A stretch of 64,000 bases of DNA from Azolla caroliniana (Eukaryota; Polypodiophyta), in NCBI GenBank assembly GCA_043228905.1, contig JBHGNT010000010.1, positions 12,524,001 to 12,588,000 on the forward strand, given 5' to 3'. Each line of letters starts with the position of its first letter. Within the stretch, counting starts at the first letter, position 1. Under the pieces are notes generated by a model, which made no database searches, had not been told where the DNA came from, and was given only the letters and a program-made list of their open reading frames with translations. The position numbers and the translations under genes were made by a program. This document shows positions 47,544 to 60,218 of this stretch, one piece after another.

Positions 47544-48284
47544 TTAGGTACACTTGGAGGGAACAGCCACCGTGGTGGTTGATAATTCCACTTTCACTTT
47601 ACCATCCATTAGCTGTAGCATCAACGAATCGCTCCATTTCAGCAAGAAATGAGCTCTCTCTTCTTCACTTGCGTCAAATGGCCCTTGAAGACTTTCAAAC
47701 TCACCTCGCAACGTACAAATAAGATTGAACCAGATCATCATTAGATTCTCAGCAGGCGGGGTTCGTTTACCGGAAAAGGTCTCCTTGCACCTAGATACCC
47801 ACACTTGCCAGACCGTAAGGCCGACCACTAATACCCATATGTCCACGCAACGTTCCTGTAAGAAGAATAAACCTCCTTGCGTTGGTTGCACAGATCCTTG
47901 TATCACCTTTAAAGAAGGATTGTTTCCATTCCAACCTTGAAACCAAGAGGCCGATTCAATGGCCAACCAAGTGATTGTTGCGCTCGATACATGAACCTCA
48001 ACCCCGAACCGAGCCCAGTTTCTTAATCTCCTCAACCAATTTTTTTGCGCTCGAGGGCAGCACCACAAACAATGAGCGATGTCCTCCAAGCTCGCACTAC
48101 AGGCCTTGCAACCACTCATGCCGCCTCTATTCCCAAGCCACTCTCCCGTTGGAACAGCCCGATGGGTGATTAACCAGAAAAACACTTTGATCCGCTCAGG
48201 AAGGGATGAGTTCCATATCCTGCTCCTAGTTTTATCCACGAAGGCTAAATCGATAGTTGCATGGGACCACTTGTTGGCACACTT
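47544..48284 (-). pseudogene. LINE ORF2 C-terminus, zinc-binding RT domain
   Basis: Plant-type zf-RVT domain: IWNSSLPERIKVFFWLITH, then a Cys/His cluster (GCKACSASLEDIAHCLWCCP) and an ILVVGLTVWQVW-like hydrophobic segment. This domain follows RT in plant L1-like LINEs. It is in frame with the upstream RT part and separated by one TAG (48287-48285). The final stop lies near 47544 and the rest is 3' untranslated. Confidence 0.8.
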
Positions 48285-49610
48285 CTAACGATTCGAACCT
48301 AACTTTCTCCCCAACCGTGTCGAGTATTCGAAGAAACCTAATGATTTATCTTGTTCTCCCTTCCACGTATATTCAACGGGATCCCATTCTACGCGCTCGA
48401 GAGGCTTGCCTTCAACCACGTACAAGATCCAATCCTCCTCAACCTCTACGACTGGTGGATTCACCTTCCATTTCTTTCTGCCTCTTGCCACAATTCTAAT
48501 CGGGTGCCAGCCTGCACTTTCATCTAATAATCCAATCTGGACTGGCTTCCCATTCTTTCCTACACCCCTGACATTGATAATTTTTCCGGTATCATCACAT
48601 TGTCCGGACCATTCACCCTCTTCCTCATTACCAATAGGAAGCGAGGAGACAGTTGTATTGACTACGTCAAGCATCTTTCTGCCATTTCTGACCTTTCCCA
48701 AGTCTTCATATAGTTGATCACGATTATTGTCAGACAGCCGCATCCAATAAGCCACTGACTGTATCCCTAGACAATACAATGTAGCCCACGGCATGTGCGT
48801 GCTTTGTCCAAGCATCATTCCTTCTGGCGATTGTACGATCTCGTTCCACAGTAGGGGTTGGCGCATCCATTCAGCACTCGTACTTGGACGATTCCGACTT
48901 AGGTTCCCACGGAGCATACTCCACGCCAGCGTCACTGACATACAAGTACGATCAGCCAACCGGTTATATTTCCTCAACTTTAAGGCCATACAAAAAGGCC
49001 ACGCTTTGTGTGACTTCCAATGCCTACCTAGTCTTGGACTCCAGACAATGCTCCTATTATGTATCAATGTTTTCCATAACTCGTTACCAGGTAGCAAGCT
49101 CCTTACCAATACCTTACATAACAATGCTTGACTCTGCAATCTAGGGTCAACCAATCCTAAACCCTGCTTACTCTTGGGAAGAACCAACGTAGACCATGAT
49201 ACTTTGGCTGCCGCGTTGTCTTTCCTCATCCCAGCCCAAAGGAATCCCCTAATACACGCTTTAACATTACGAATAACTTGCTTGTCAAACATCCACACTG
49301 AAACTGCATGCCATAATGTAGACAAGAACACATGGTTAGCTACTATGATCCTGCCAGCCAATGATAAGTTCATCCCTGACCAGTTGTGAATTTTGTCACA
49401 TATTTTGCTTTGAATTTGTTGCAACTGAATTCCTTTGTCGATATCTACCCCAATCCACGTTCCCAGATACCGAGTGGCTTCCCCGTTTGCAATCCATTTG
49501 AATTCAGCATTTGGCTTCCAAACTGTCTCGGACTCCAAGATGATACAAAAACCCTTGGACTTCTTATCGTCCACGAACTCTGAGTCCAGCAGGGACTTCC
49601 TTTAATTAGG
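48285..49610 (-). pseudogene. LINE ORF2, RT palm remnant and thumb
   Basis: Starts around SLLDSEFVDD, the catalytic FADD-type box, but KSKGFCI follows almost at once. In related LINEs some 30-40 residues separate these motifs, so an internal deletion removed that part. After it come the usual YLGTWIGVD, LSLAGRIIVANHV and GFLWAG motifs and KQGLGLVDPR. It cannot encode active RT because everything before the catalytic box is missing. Confidence 0.8.
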
Positions 49611-49893
49611 GATCGAAAGACCATGAAGATTTTCCCCTTGACTGTTAAAAAGGGCAGACATTGCTTCAGTAATAAACTCAAAACGTGCAGGTACAAGTAC
49701 AGGCATAGGAAAAACTAGATACATTATATGTCATGAGTTAATGTGGCATCGATAAAAACCCGTGAAATTATTAAATCTTAAAAACGTGAGTGTGTTAGAA
49801 TAATGCTCTGTCTCTTGTTGAGGCTTGCACAATATATAAATATTATTTATTACTAATCAATGATTGCAATATTAAAACGTGTACAAGATGTGA

Positions 49894-49955
49894 TCCATTG
49901 AAGTCTATTTGGTTAGAATACTCGGTTCCTTGCTTTTTACCTGAGACGCCCGGAT
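49894..49955 (+). pseudogene. Hybrid A/B3 tRNA-like module
   Basis: The 5' half is module A (TCCATTGAAGTC to ATACTCGG) and the 3' half is module B3 (TTCCTTGCTTTTTACC, GAGACGCCCGG). The junction lies in the CTCGG shared by both modules. The same hybrid is at 50680. Confidence 0.65.
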
Positions 49956-50138
49956 AAAACTAGATATATCAGATATCATGAGTTAATGTGGCATCGAGAA
50001 AAACCCTTGAAATTATTAAATCTTAAGCACGAGAGTGTGGTAGAATAATCCTTAGTTTTTCGTTGATGCTTGTGCAAAATATAAATATTATTTATTTCTA
50101 ATCAATGATTGCAATATCAAAAAGCACACAAAATGTGA

Positions 50139-50210
50139 TCCATTGTAGTCTAGTTGGTTAGGATACTCGGGTCTCACCCGAGAGACCCAGATTCAACTCC
50201 CGGCAATGGA
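50139..50210 (+). pseudogene. tRNA-Glu(CTC)-like module A
   Basis: Acceptor, A box and anticodon stem are intact (CTC, loop GTCTCAC). The T stem CCAGA has two mismatches and the B box reads GATTCAACTCC. Confidence 0.6.
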
Positions 50211-50911
50211 AACGACAATGTCATATATTAAATTTTCGACGCATATCATGCGTTATCTGTTTGATAACTCAAAAACTCAAGACCTAAAGTAAATGTTACA
50301 ATAATGTACAATTAACCAAATAATCAATATTATGTTTAAAGGATTGATGACGAACTTTACTTTGATATTTCTCTCCGAACATCAATTTCTAAACTTAATC
50401 CCATTATTCGATTAAGGGTAGAGGTTTCAAATGAAATTGGACAAAACATTATGTTATTCGAGACAACAAGAAGCAGTATATTTGGTTATGGTTATTCGTG
50501 AACATTGGTACGACAAATTAGTACAACAACAATTATATATCATGAGTTCATGTGGCATCGATAAAAACCCGTGAAATTATTAAATCTTAAAAACGAGAGT
50601 GTGTTGATGCTTGCGCAATCTATAAATATTGTTTATTACTAATCAATGATTGTAATATTAAAAAGTGTACAAGATGTGATCCATTGAAGTCTAGTTGGTT
50701 AGAATACTCGGTTCCTTGCTTTTTACCTGAGACGCCCGGGTACAACTAGATATATCAGATATCATGAGTTAATGTGGCATCGAGAAAAACCCTTGAAATT
50801 ATTCAATCGTAAAAACGAAAGTGTGGTAGAATAGTCCTCTGTTTCTCGTTGATGCTTGCGCAAAATATTTGTAATCAATGATAACAATATTAAAAAGCAC
50901 ACAAAATGTGA

Positions 50912-50983
50912 TCCATTGTAGTCTAGTTGGTTAGGATACTCGGCTCTCACCCGAGAGTTCCGGGTTCAACTACCGGCAATGGA
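50912..50983 (+). tRNA. tRNA-Glu(CTC)-like, near-intact
   Basis: Acceptor, D arm and anticodon arm match consensus, with anticodon CTC. The T stem has a single G-A mismatch at 53:61, and the variable loop reads AGTT instead of AGAC. Confidence 0.58.
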
Positions 50984-52919
50984 AACAACAATGGCATATA
51001 TTAGATTTCCGACATAGATAATGCGTTATCTGTTTGATAACTCCAAAAGTCAAGACCTAAAGTAAATGTTACAATAATGTACAATTAACAAAATAATCAA
51101 TATTATGTTTGAACAATTGATGACGAACTTTACTTTGATATTTCTCTGCTAACATCAATTTCTAAACTTAATCCCATTATTTGATTAATGGTAGAGGTTT
51201 CAAATGAAATTGGACAAAACATTATGTTGTTCGGGATAACAAGAAGCACTATACTTGGTTGTGGTTATTCATCAACATTGGTACGAGAAATTAGTACACC
51301 AACAATTATAGTTTGCATAACTCGAGACAATTTCGAACAATAGGCATAGATTGCAGAATAATGGTCAACTGTCGATGAGCATTGTACCGTGTTTCTTTAT
51401 TTGTAACAAAGGACTAGAATGGTACATTAACTAATTCATTTACTAAAGGAATTCCATAGTAATCAAATTGCTTTGGATCCTTGCTTTTTACCTGAGACGC
51501 CCTAAAGTAGTTCTTACAATAATGTACAATTAACAAAATAATTAATATTATGTTTGAAGGATTGACAAAGAACTTTACTTTAATTGTTTTCTCCTAACAT
51601 CAATTTCTAAATTTAATCCCATTATTCGATTAATGGTAGAGGTTTCGAATGAAATTGGACCAAACATTATGTTGTTCGGGACAACAAGAAGCAGTATATA
51701 TAGTTGTGGTTATTCCTCAACATTGTTACAATTAATTAGTACACCAAAGATTATAGTTTGTTGTGGATAACTCGATACAACTTCAAACAATACGCATAGA
51801 TTGTGGAATAATGGTCAACTGTTGATGACTATTGTACGATGTTTCTTTATTTGTAACAAAGGACTAGAATGGTACATTAACTAAATTCCATTGTAATTAA
51901 ATTGCCTCGGATCCTTGCGTTTTACCTGTGACGCCAGGGTAAAAGTAGATATGTCATATACCATGAGTTAATGTGACATTTATAAAAACCCTTGAAATTT
52001 GTAAATCTTAAAAACGAGAGTGTGTTAGAATAATCCTCAGTTTTTTGTTGATGCTTCCACAAAATATAAATAGTATTTATTTCTCATCAACGATTGTAAT
52101 ATTACAAAGCACACAAAATGTGATCCATTGTACTTTAGTTGGTTAGGATACTCAGCTCTCACCCGAGAGATCCGGGTTCAACTCCCCGAAATGGAAACGA
52201 CAATATCATATATTAAATTTTCGACGCATATCATGTGTTAACTGTTTGAGAACTCAATAACTCAAGACCTAAAGTAGGTGTTACAATAATGTACAGTTAA
52301 AAAAATAATCAATATTATGTTTGAAGGATTGATAAAGAACTTTACTTTGATTTTTTCCTCCGAACATCAATTTCTAAACTTAATCCCATTATTCGATTAA
52401 TGGTAAAGGTTTCGAATGAAACTGGACCAAACATTATGTTGTTCGGGACAACAAGAAGTAGTATATTTAGTTATGGTTATTCCTCAACATTGTTACGATA
52501 AATTAGTAGACCAACAATTATAGTTTGGATAACTTGATACAATTCCAAGCAATACGCATAGATTGTAAAATAATGGTCAATTGTTGACAAGCATTGCACC
52601 ATGTTTCTTTCTTTATACCAAAGCACCAGAATAGTACATTAACCAATTCATTTATTCAATCAATTCCATTGAAATCAAGTTGCCTTGAATCGTTGATTTT
52701 TACCCAAGCCGCGCGGTTACAAGCACAGGCATAGGAAAAACTAGATACATCATAGATGATGAGTTAATTTGGCATCGATAAAAACCAGTGAAATTATTTA
52801 ATCTTAAAATTGATGGTGTGTTAGAATAATCCTCTGTTTCTTGTTGATGCTTGCGCAATATGTAAATATTATTTATTACTAATCTATGATTGCAATATTA
52901 AAAACTATACAATATGTGA

Positions 52920-52991
52920 TCCATTGAAGTCTAGTTGGTTAGAATACTCGGCTCTCACCTGATAGACCCGGGTTCAACTCCTGGCAATGAA
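52920..52991 (+). pseudogene. tRNA-Glu(CTC)-like module A
   Basis: Very like the module at 33577, with A at position 8, a C-A mismatch at 2:71 and a broken anticodon stem (CTGAT). Anticodon CTC. Confidence 0.55.
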
Positions 52992-54089
52992 AACGACAAT
53001 ATCATATATTAAATTTCCGACGCATATCTTGTTTTAACTGTTTGATTATTCAAAAACTCAAGACGTAAAGTAGATGTTACAATAATGTACAATTAATAAA
53101 ATAATCAATATTATGTTTGAAGAATTGATGACGAACTTTCCTTTCATTTTTTTCTAGTAACATCAATTTGTAAACTTAATCCCATTATTCAATAATAGTA
53201 GAGGTTTCAAATGAAATTTTATAAAATATTATGTTGTTCGGGAGAAGAAGAAGCAATATATTTAGTCGTTGTTATTTCTCAACATGGTTACGACAAATTA
53301 GTACACTGACAATTATAGTTTGCATACCTTGATAGAATTTCCAAAGATACGCATAGATTGTGGAATAATGGTGAACTCTCGATCAACATTGCACCATATT
53401 TCTTTATTTGAAGTAAAGTAGTAGAATATAACATTAACTAATTCATTTACTAAATAAATTCCATTGTAGTCTAGTTGGTTCGGATCCTTGTTTTTTTACG
53501 CACAGATTGCAAAATAATGGTCAACTATCGCGAGACCCGGGTTCATCTCCAACCAATAGAAAAGACAATATCATATATCATATTTTGCAACGCATGTCAA
53601 GTGTTAAGTGTTCGATAACTCAAAAACTGAAGACCTAACATTATTTTTGTTCAGGATAACAAGATGCAATATATTTAGTTCTGGTTATTCCACAAATTTG
53701 TTACGCCAAATTAGTACACGAAAAATATAGTCTGGATAACTCGATGGAATTTCAAACAATACGCATAGATTGCAAAATAATGATCAACTATCGATGAGTA
53801 TTGCACCATGTTTCTTTATTTCTAACAAAGGACTAAAATGGTACATTAACTAAGCCATTTACTAAATGAATACCATTGTAATCTAGTTGCCTCGGATCGT
53901 TGCTTTTTACCTGAGCACCTGGGTACAAGTAGATATATCCTATATCATGAGTGAATATGGCATTGATAAAAACCCTTGAAATTATTAAATCTTAAGAACG
54001 AGAGTGTGTTAGAATAATCGTCTGTTTTTTGTTGATGCTTGCGCAATATATAAATATTATTTATTTCTAATCAATGATAGCAAGATTAA

Positions 54090-54523
54090 TGTTAACTCTT
54101 CGGGCCGGACAATGGCCTAACACAAGGTGTCTACGGGAGACACTTCACCAAAGGGTGTTACGGCTACCGGATTAGACTTCAACGCCTAATCCGATTTAGT
54201 TAAGTTACTTATTAGGATCGTATTTCATAACACGCGTAAGATATAACAATTAAGACAGAACGGCAATTAACACAGAGATATAACAACGCTTAAGCTTTCA
54301 TTAATTAACCGCTAACTATTACATTGTATCCGGGCCTTTAAATAGGTTTCCGGTCTGTATTACAAAACGGTGCCATCCGCACCTGTTCGGGATCGGTCCG
54401 GATCCGAAACGGCATACCGATTCCGGTCCGTCCGTCCACACTCATAACTTAATTACAACCACATTCCTACTAATTAATTAGTTCTCCGTTTCCCACTCTG
54501 GACTCCTTTGCCGGCCGGTAACA
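54090..54523 (+). mobile_element. Solo LTR, unknown family (434 bp)
   Basis: Begins TGTTAACTCTTCGGGCCGG and ends CCGGCCGGTAACA, so the ends are inverted (TGTTA/TAACA). It is flanked by ATTAA on both sides (54085-54089 and 54524-54528), and the joined flanks restore the satellite sequence AGATTAAAAAGCAC. It is more GC-rich than its surroundings and unrelated to the E1 and E2 LTRs. A TATA-like TTTAAATAGG lies near 54338. No coding sequence. It is probably the product of LTR-LTR recombination; orientation is inferred only. Confidence 0.85.
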
Positions 54524-56383
54524 ATTAAAAAGCACACAAGATGTGATCCACGATAGTCTACTTGGTTAGGATACTCGGCCCTCACCTGAGAGACCGGGGT
54601 TCAACTCCTGGCAATGGAAACGACAATATCATATATTAAATTTCGACGCATATCAGGTGTTAACTGTTTGATAACTCAAAAACTCAAGTCCTAAAGTAGG
54701 TGTTACAATAATGTACAATTAACAAAACAATCAACTTTATGTTTCAACGATTGATGACGAGCTTTACTTTGATTTTCTTCTCCTAACATCAACTTCTAAA
54801 CTTAATTCCACTATTCGATTAATGGTAGAGGTTTCGAAAGAAAATGGACAAAATATTATGTTGTTCGGGACAACAAGAAGAAGAAAATATTATCTGGTTA
54901 TTCCTCAACATTATTACGATAAATTAGTACACCAACAATTATAGTTTAGATAACGTGATACAATTTCAAACAATACGCATAGATTGCAAAATAATGTTCA
55001 ACCGTCAACAAGCTTTGCACCATTTTTTTTTATTTGGAGCATGGCACTAGAATAGTACATTAACTAACTCATTTACTAAATGAATTCCTATGTAATCGAG
55101 ATGCCTGGAATTGTTGATTTTTACCCGAGACACGTGGGTACAAGTACAACCATAGGAAAAACTAGATACATGATAGCTCATGAGTTAGTTTGGCATCGAT
55201 AAAAACCAGTGAATTTATTAAATCTTAAAAATGAGAGTGTGTTAGAATAACCCTCTGTTTCTTGTTGATGCTTGCACAATATATAAATATTATTTATCAC
55301 TAATCAATGATTGCAATATTAAAAAGTCTACAAGATGTGATCCATGGAAGCCTCGTTGGTTAGAATCCTCGGCTCTCATACGAGAGACTCGGGTTTAACT
55401 CCCGGCAATGAAAACGACAATATCATATATTAAATTTCCGAGGCATATCTTGTGTTAACTGTTTGAAAACTCAAAAACTCAAGACCTAAAGTAGATGTTA
55501 CAATCATGTACAATTAATAAAATAACCAATATTATCTTTCAAGGATTGATGACGAATATTGCTTTCCTTTTTTTCTCCTAACATCAATTTCTAAACTTAA
55601 TCCCATTATTCAATTAATAGTAGAGGTTTCAAATGAAATTTGACAAAATGTTATGTTGTTCGGGACAAGAAGAAGCAATATATTTAGTCATTTCTCAACA
55701 TGGTTATGACAAATTAGTACACCAACAATTATAGTTTGGATAACTTGATAGAATTTCCAAAAATACGCATGGATTGTAGAATAATGGTGAACTCTCGATC
55801 AACATTGCACCATATTTCTTTATTTGAAGCAAAGCACTAGAATATTACATTAACTAATTCATTTACTAAATGAATTCCATTGTAGTCTAGTTGATTCGGA
55901 TCCATGATTTTTACACGAGACTCCCGGGTACAGTAATTGGCATGGGAAAAACTAGATACATCATAGATCATGAGTTAATATCGCATCGATGGAAACCCTT
56001 GAAATTATTAAATCTTAAAACCGAGACTGTGTTAGAGTAATCCTCTATTTCTCGTTGATGCTTGCACAATATATAAATATTATTTATTACTAATCAATGA
56101 TTGCAATATTGAAAAGTACACAAGATATAATCCATTGTAGTCTTGTTGGTTAGGATACTAGGCACTCACCTGAGAGACCCGGGTTCAACCATAGCAATAT
56201 TATTGATTACTAATCAATCATGGCAATATGAATAAGTACACTAGATATGATCCATTGTAGTCCAGTTGGTTAGGATACTTGGCTCTCACCTTAGAGACCC
56301 GGGTTCAACTCCTAGCAATGGAAACGACAATATCATATATTAAAATTCCGATGCATATCATGTGTTAACTGTTTGATAACTCA

Positions 56384-56478
56384 AAAACTCAAGACCTAAA
56401 GTAGGTATCAAACAAAAACTCAAGACCTAAAGTAGGTATCAAACAAAAACTCAGGACCTAAAGTAGGTGTTACAATAA
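56384..56478. repeat. Local 30-odd-bp tandem triplication
   Basis: Three consecutive copies of ACTCAAGACCTAAAGTAGGT followed by ATCAAACAAAA in the first two. It is a single-copy segment in other units, so this is a recent local slippage. Confidence 0.8.
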
Positions 56479-57082
56479 TGTACAGTTAACAAAATATTCA
56501 ATATTATGTTTGGAGGATTGATAAAGAATTTTACTTTGGTTTTTTTCTCCTAACATCAATTTCTAAACTTAATCCCATTATTCAATTAATACTAGAGGTT
56601 TCAAATGAAATTTGACAAAACATTATGTTGTTCAGGACAAGAAGAAGTAGTATATTTAGTTGTGGTTATTCCTCAACATTGTTACGACAAATTAGTACAC
56701 CAAAATTTATAGTTTGGATAACTTGTTACAATTTCTAACATACGTATAGATTAAAAAATAATAGTCAACTGTTGATGATCATTGCACAATGTTTCTTTCT
56801 TTATAACAAAGGACTAGAATGGTACATTAACTAATTCATTTACTAAATGAATTGCATTGTAATCAAGTTGCCTCGGATCCTTGCATTTTTACCTGACACG
56901 CTCAGGTACAAGTAGACATATCATATATCATGAGTTAAATCTTAAAAACCCTTGAAATTATTAAATCTTAAAAATGACAGTGTGTTAGAATAATTCTCAG
57001 CTTTCGTTGATGCTTGCGCAATATATAAATATTATTTATTTCGAATCAATGATTGCAATATTAAAAAGCACACAAGATGTGA

Positions 57083-57154
57083 TCCATTGTAGTCTAGTTG
57101 GTTAGAATACTCAGCTCTCACCCGAGAGACCCGGGTTCCACTCCCGGTAATGGA
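57083..57154 (+). tRNA. tRNA-Glu(CTC)-like, near-intact
   Basis: Acceptor with one G-U (7:66), T stem perfect, anticodon CTC. An A-C clash in the anticodon stem and a C in the T loop (TTCCACT) are the flaws; the latter damages the B box. Confidence 0.5.
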
Positions 57155-57854
57155 AAAGAAAATATCATATATCAAATTTTGCGACACATGTCATGTGTTA
57201 ACTGTTTGATAACTCAAAAACTCAAGCCCTAAAGTAGTTGTTAGAATAATGTACAATTAACAAAATAATCAATATTATGTTTGAAGGATTGAGAAAGAAC
57301 TTTACATTCAGGTTTTTCTCATCAATGGGATTAATCAAAACATCAATTTCTAAACTTAATCCCATTATTCAATTAATAGTAGAGGTTTCAAATGAAATTT
57401 GACAAAACATTAGGTTGCTCGGGACAAGAACAAGCAGTAAATTTAGTCGTGGCTATTTCTCAATATTGTTACGACAAATTGGTACACCGACAATTACAGT
57501 TTGGATAACTTGATAGAATTTCCAAAAATACGCATAGATTGTAGAGTAATGGTGAACCCTTGATTAACTTTGCACCATAGTTCTTTATTTACTAAATGAA
57601 TTCTATTCTAGACTAGTTGGTTCAGATCCTTGTTTTTGACTCGAGGCTTCTGGGTACAACAATAGGCTTTGGAAAAATTAGATACATCATAGATCATGAG
57701 GTAATGTCATATTGATAAGAACCATTCAAATTATTAAATCTTAAAAACGAGAGTGTGTTAGAATAATCCTCAGTTTCTCGTTGATACTTGCGCAATATAT
57801 AAATATTACTTATTACTATTCTATGATTGCAATATATCTATACATAAGATAGGA

Positions 57855-57926
57855 TCCATTGTAGTCTAGTTAGTTAGGATACTCGGCTTTCACCTGAGAG
57901 ACCCGTGTTCAACTACCCGCAATGGA
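57855..57926 (+). pseudogene. tRNA-Glu(TTC)-like module A
   Basis: Anticodon TTC and acceptor perfect. The D loop (TAGTTAGTTAG) and T stem are altered. Confidence 0.55.
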
Positions 57927-59368
57927 AACAACAATATCATATATTCAATTTCCGACGCATATCATGTGTTAACTGTTTGATAACTCAAGACCTAAAGTAG
58001 GTTTTACATTAATGTACAATATTATGTTTGACGGATCGATGACGAACTTTACTTTAATTTTATTCTCGTAACATCAATTTGTAAACTTAATCCCATTATT
58101 TGATTAATGGTATAGGTTTCGAATGAAATTGAACCAAACATTATGTTGTTCGGGACAACAAGAAGTAGTATGCTTAGTTGTGATTATTCGTCAACATTGT
58201 TACGATAAATTAGTACACCAACAATTATAGTTTGGATACCTTAATACAATTTCAAACAATAGGCATAGATTGCAGAATAATGCTCAACTGGCGACAAGCA
58301 TTGCACCATGTTTCTCTATTTGTAGCAAAGCACTAGAATAGTAAATTAACTAATTTATTTACTAAATGACTTCTATTGTAATCAAGTTGCCTCGAATCGT
58401 TGATTCTTACTTGAAACGCGATAGGAAAAACTAGATACATTATATATCATGAGTTAATGTGGCATCGATAAAAAGTTGTGAAGTTATTAGATCTTAAAAA
58501 TAAGAGTGTGTTAGAACAATCCTAAGTTTTCATTGATGCTTAAGCAATATATAAATATTATTGATTAGCAATCGGTGATTACAATATTTAAAAGTGTAGA
58601 AGATGTGATCCATTGTAGTCTAGTTGGTTAGAATACTCGGCTCTCACCTGAGAGACCCGGGTTCAACTCTTGGATATAGAAAAGACAATATCATATATAA
58701 AATTTTGCAACGCATGTCATGTCGTAACTGTTTGATAACTCCAAAACTCAAGACGTAAAGTAGTTACAATAATTTACAATTAACAAAGTAATCAATATTA
58801 TGTTTGAAGGATTGATAAAGAACTTTGCTTTGGTTTTTTTCTCCTAACATCAATTTCTAAACTTAATCCCATTATTCAATTAATAGTAGAGGTTTCAAAT
58901 GAAATTTGACAAAATATTATGTTGTACATGACAAGAAGAATCAGTATATTTAGTCGTGGTTAGTCCTCAACATTGTTATGACAAATTAGTACACCAACAA
59001 TTATAGTTTGGATAACTTGATACAATTTCCAAAAATACGCATAGATTGTCGAATAAAGATGAATTCTCGATGAGCATTGCACCATGTTTCTTTATTTGAA
59101 GTAAAGTAGTAGAATATTACATTAACTAATTCATTTACTAAATGAATTCCATTGTAGTCTAGTTCGTTCGGATCCTTGTTTGTTACACTAGACTCCCATC
59201 AGATATCATGAGTTAATGTGGCATCAACAAAAACCCTTGAAATTATTAAATCTTAAAAACGAGAGTGTGGTAGAATAATCCTCAGTTTTTCGTTGATGCT
59301 TGCGCAAAATATAAATATTATTTATTTCTAATCAATGATTGCAATATTAAAAAGCACATAAAATGTTA

Positions 59369-59440
59369 TCCATTCATGTCTAGTTGGTTAGGATACTCGG
59401 CTCTCACCCAAGAGACCCGGGTTCAACTCCCGGCAATGGA
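59369..59440 (+). pseudogene. tRNA-Glu(CTC)-like module A
   Basis: T stem, B box and most of the acceptor are perfect. C at position 7, ATG at 8-10 and an A at 42 in the anticodon stem are defects. Closest relative is 28415. Confidence 0.55.
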
Positions 59441-60146
59441 AACCACAATGTCATATATTAAATTTCCAACGCATATAATGCGTTATCTGTTTGATAACTT
59501 AAAAACTCAAGACCTAAAGTAAATGTTACAATAATGTACAATTAACCAAATAATCAATATTATGTTTGAAGGATTGATGACGAGCTTTACTTTGATATTT
59601 CTCTCCTAACATCAATTTCTAAACGTAATCCCATTATTCGATTAATGGTGGAGGTTTCAAATGAAATTGGACAAAACATTATGTTGTTCAAGACAACAAG
59701 AAGCAGTATATTTGGATGTAGTTATTCATTAACATTGGTACGAAATTAGTACACCAACAATTATAGTTTGGATAACTCTATACAATTTCAAACAATACGC
59801 ATCGATTGTAGAATAATGGTCAACTATCGATGACTGTTGCACCATGTTTCTTTATTTGTAACAAAGTACTAGAAATGTAAATTAACTAATTCATTTACTA
59901 AATGAATTCCATTGTTATCAAATTGCCTCAGATCTTTGCTTTTTACCTGAGACGCCCGGGTAGAATTAGATATGTCAGGTATTTTATGAGTTAATGTGGA
60001 ATTTATAAAAACCCTTGAAATTATTAAATCTTAAAAATGAGAGTGTGCTAGAATAAACCTCAGTTTTTTGTTGATGCTTGCCCAAAATATAAATATTATT
60101 TATTTCTAATCCATGATTGCAAGATTAAAGAGCACACAAAATGTGA

Positions 60147-60218
60147 TCCATTGTAGTCTAGTTGGTTAGGATACTCGGCTCTCACCCGAGAGACGTGGGA
60201 TATACTCCCGACAATGGA
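60147..60218 (+). pseudogene. tRNA-Glu(CTC)-like module A with lost T arm
   Basis: The first 46 nt match consensus exactly, including the A box and anticodon arm, but the T arm reads GTGGGATATACTCCCGA, so the B box is gone. Confidence 0.6.

Larger units (their letters stand above)
47278..49675 (-). mobile_element. 5'-truncated non-LTR retrotransposon (LINE)
   Basis: A block of non-satellite sequence inserted in a B2 module; satellite resumes at about 49676 with ACTCAAAACGTGCAGG. The 3' end on the minus strand is an A-rich tail (T10 at 47278-47287 on plus). Only the C-terminal part of ORF2 is present, so reverse transcription stopped early at insertion. I cannot define the target duplication with certainty. 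Confidence 0.85.
49676..54089. repeat. tRNA-Glu macrosatellite, block 4
   Basis: A modules at 49894 (hybrid), 50139, 50680 (hybrid), 50912, 52124, 52920 and a 3' fragment near 53535. The segments 49830-50100 and 50610-50880 are near duplicates about 785 bp apart. The block ends with ATTAA (54085-54089), the left target duplication of the solo LTR. No protein gene is seen. Confidence 0.88.
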
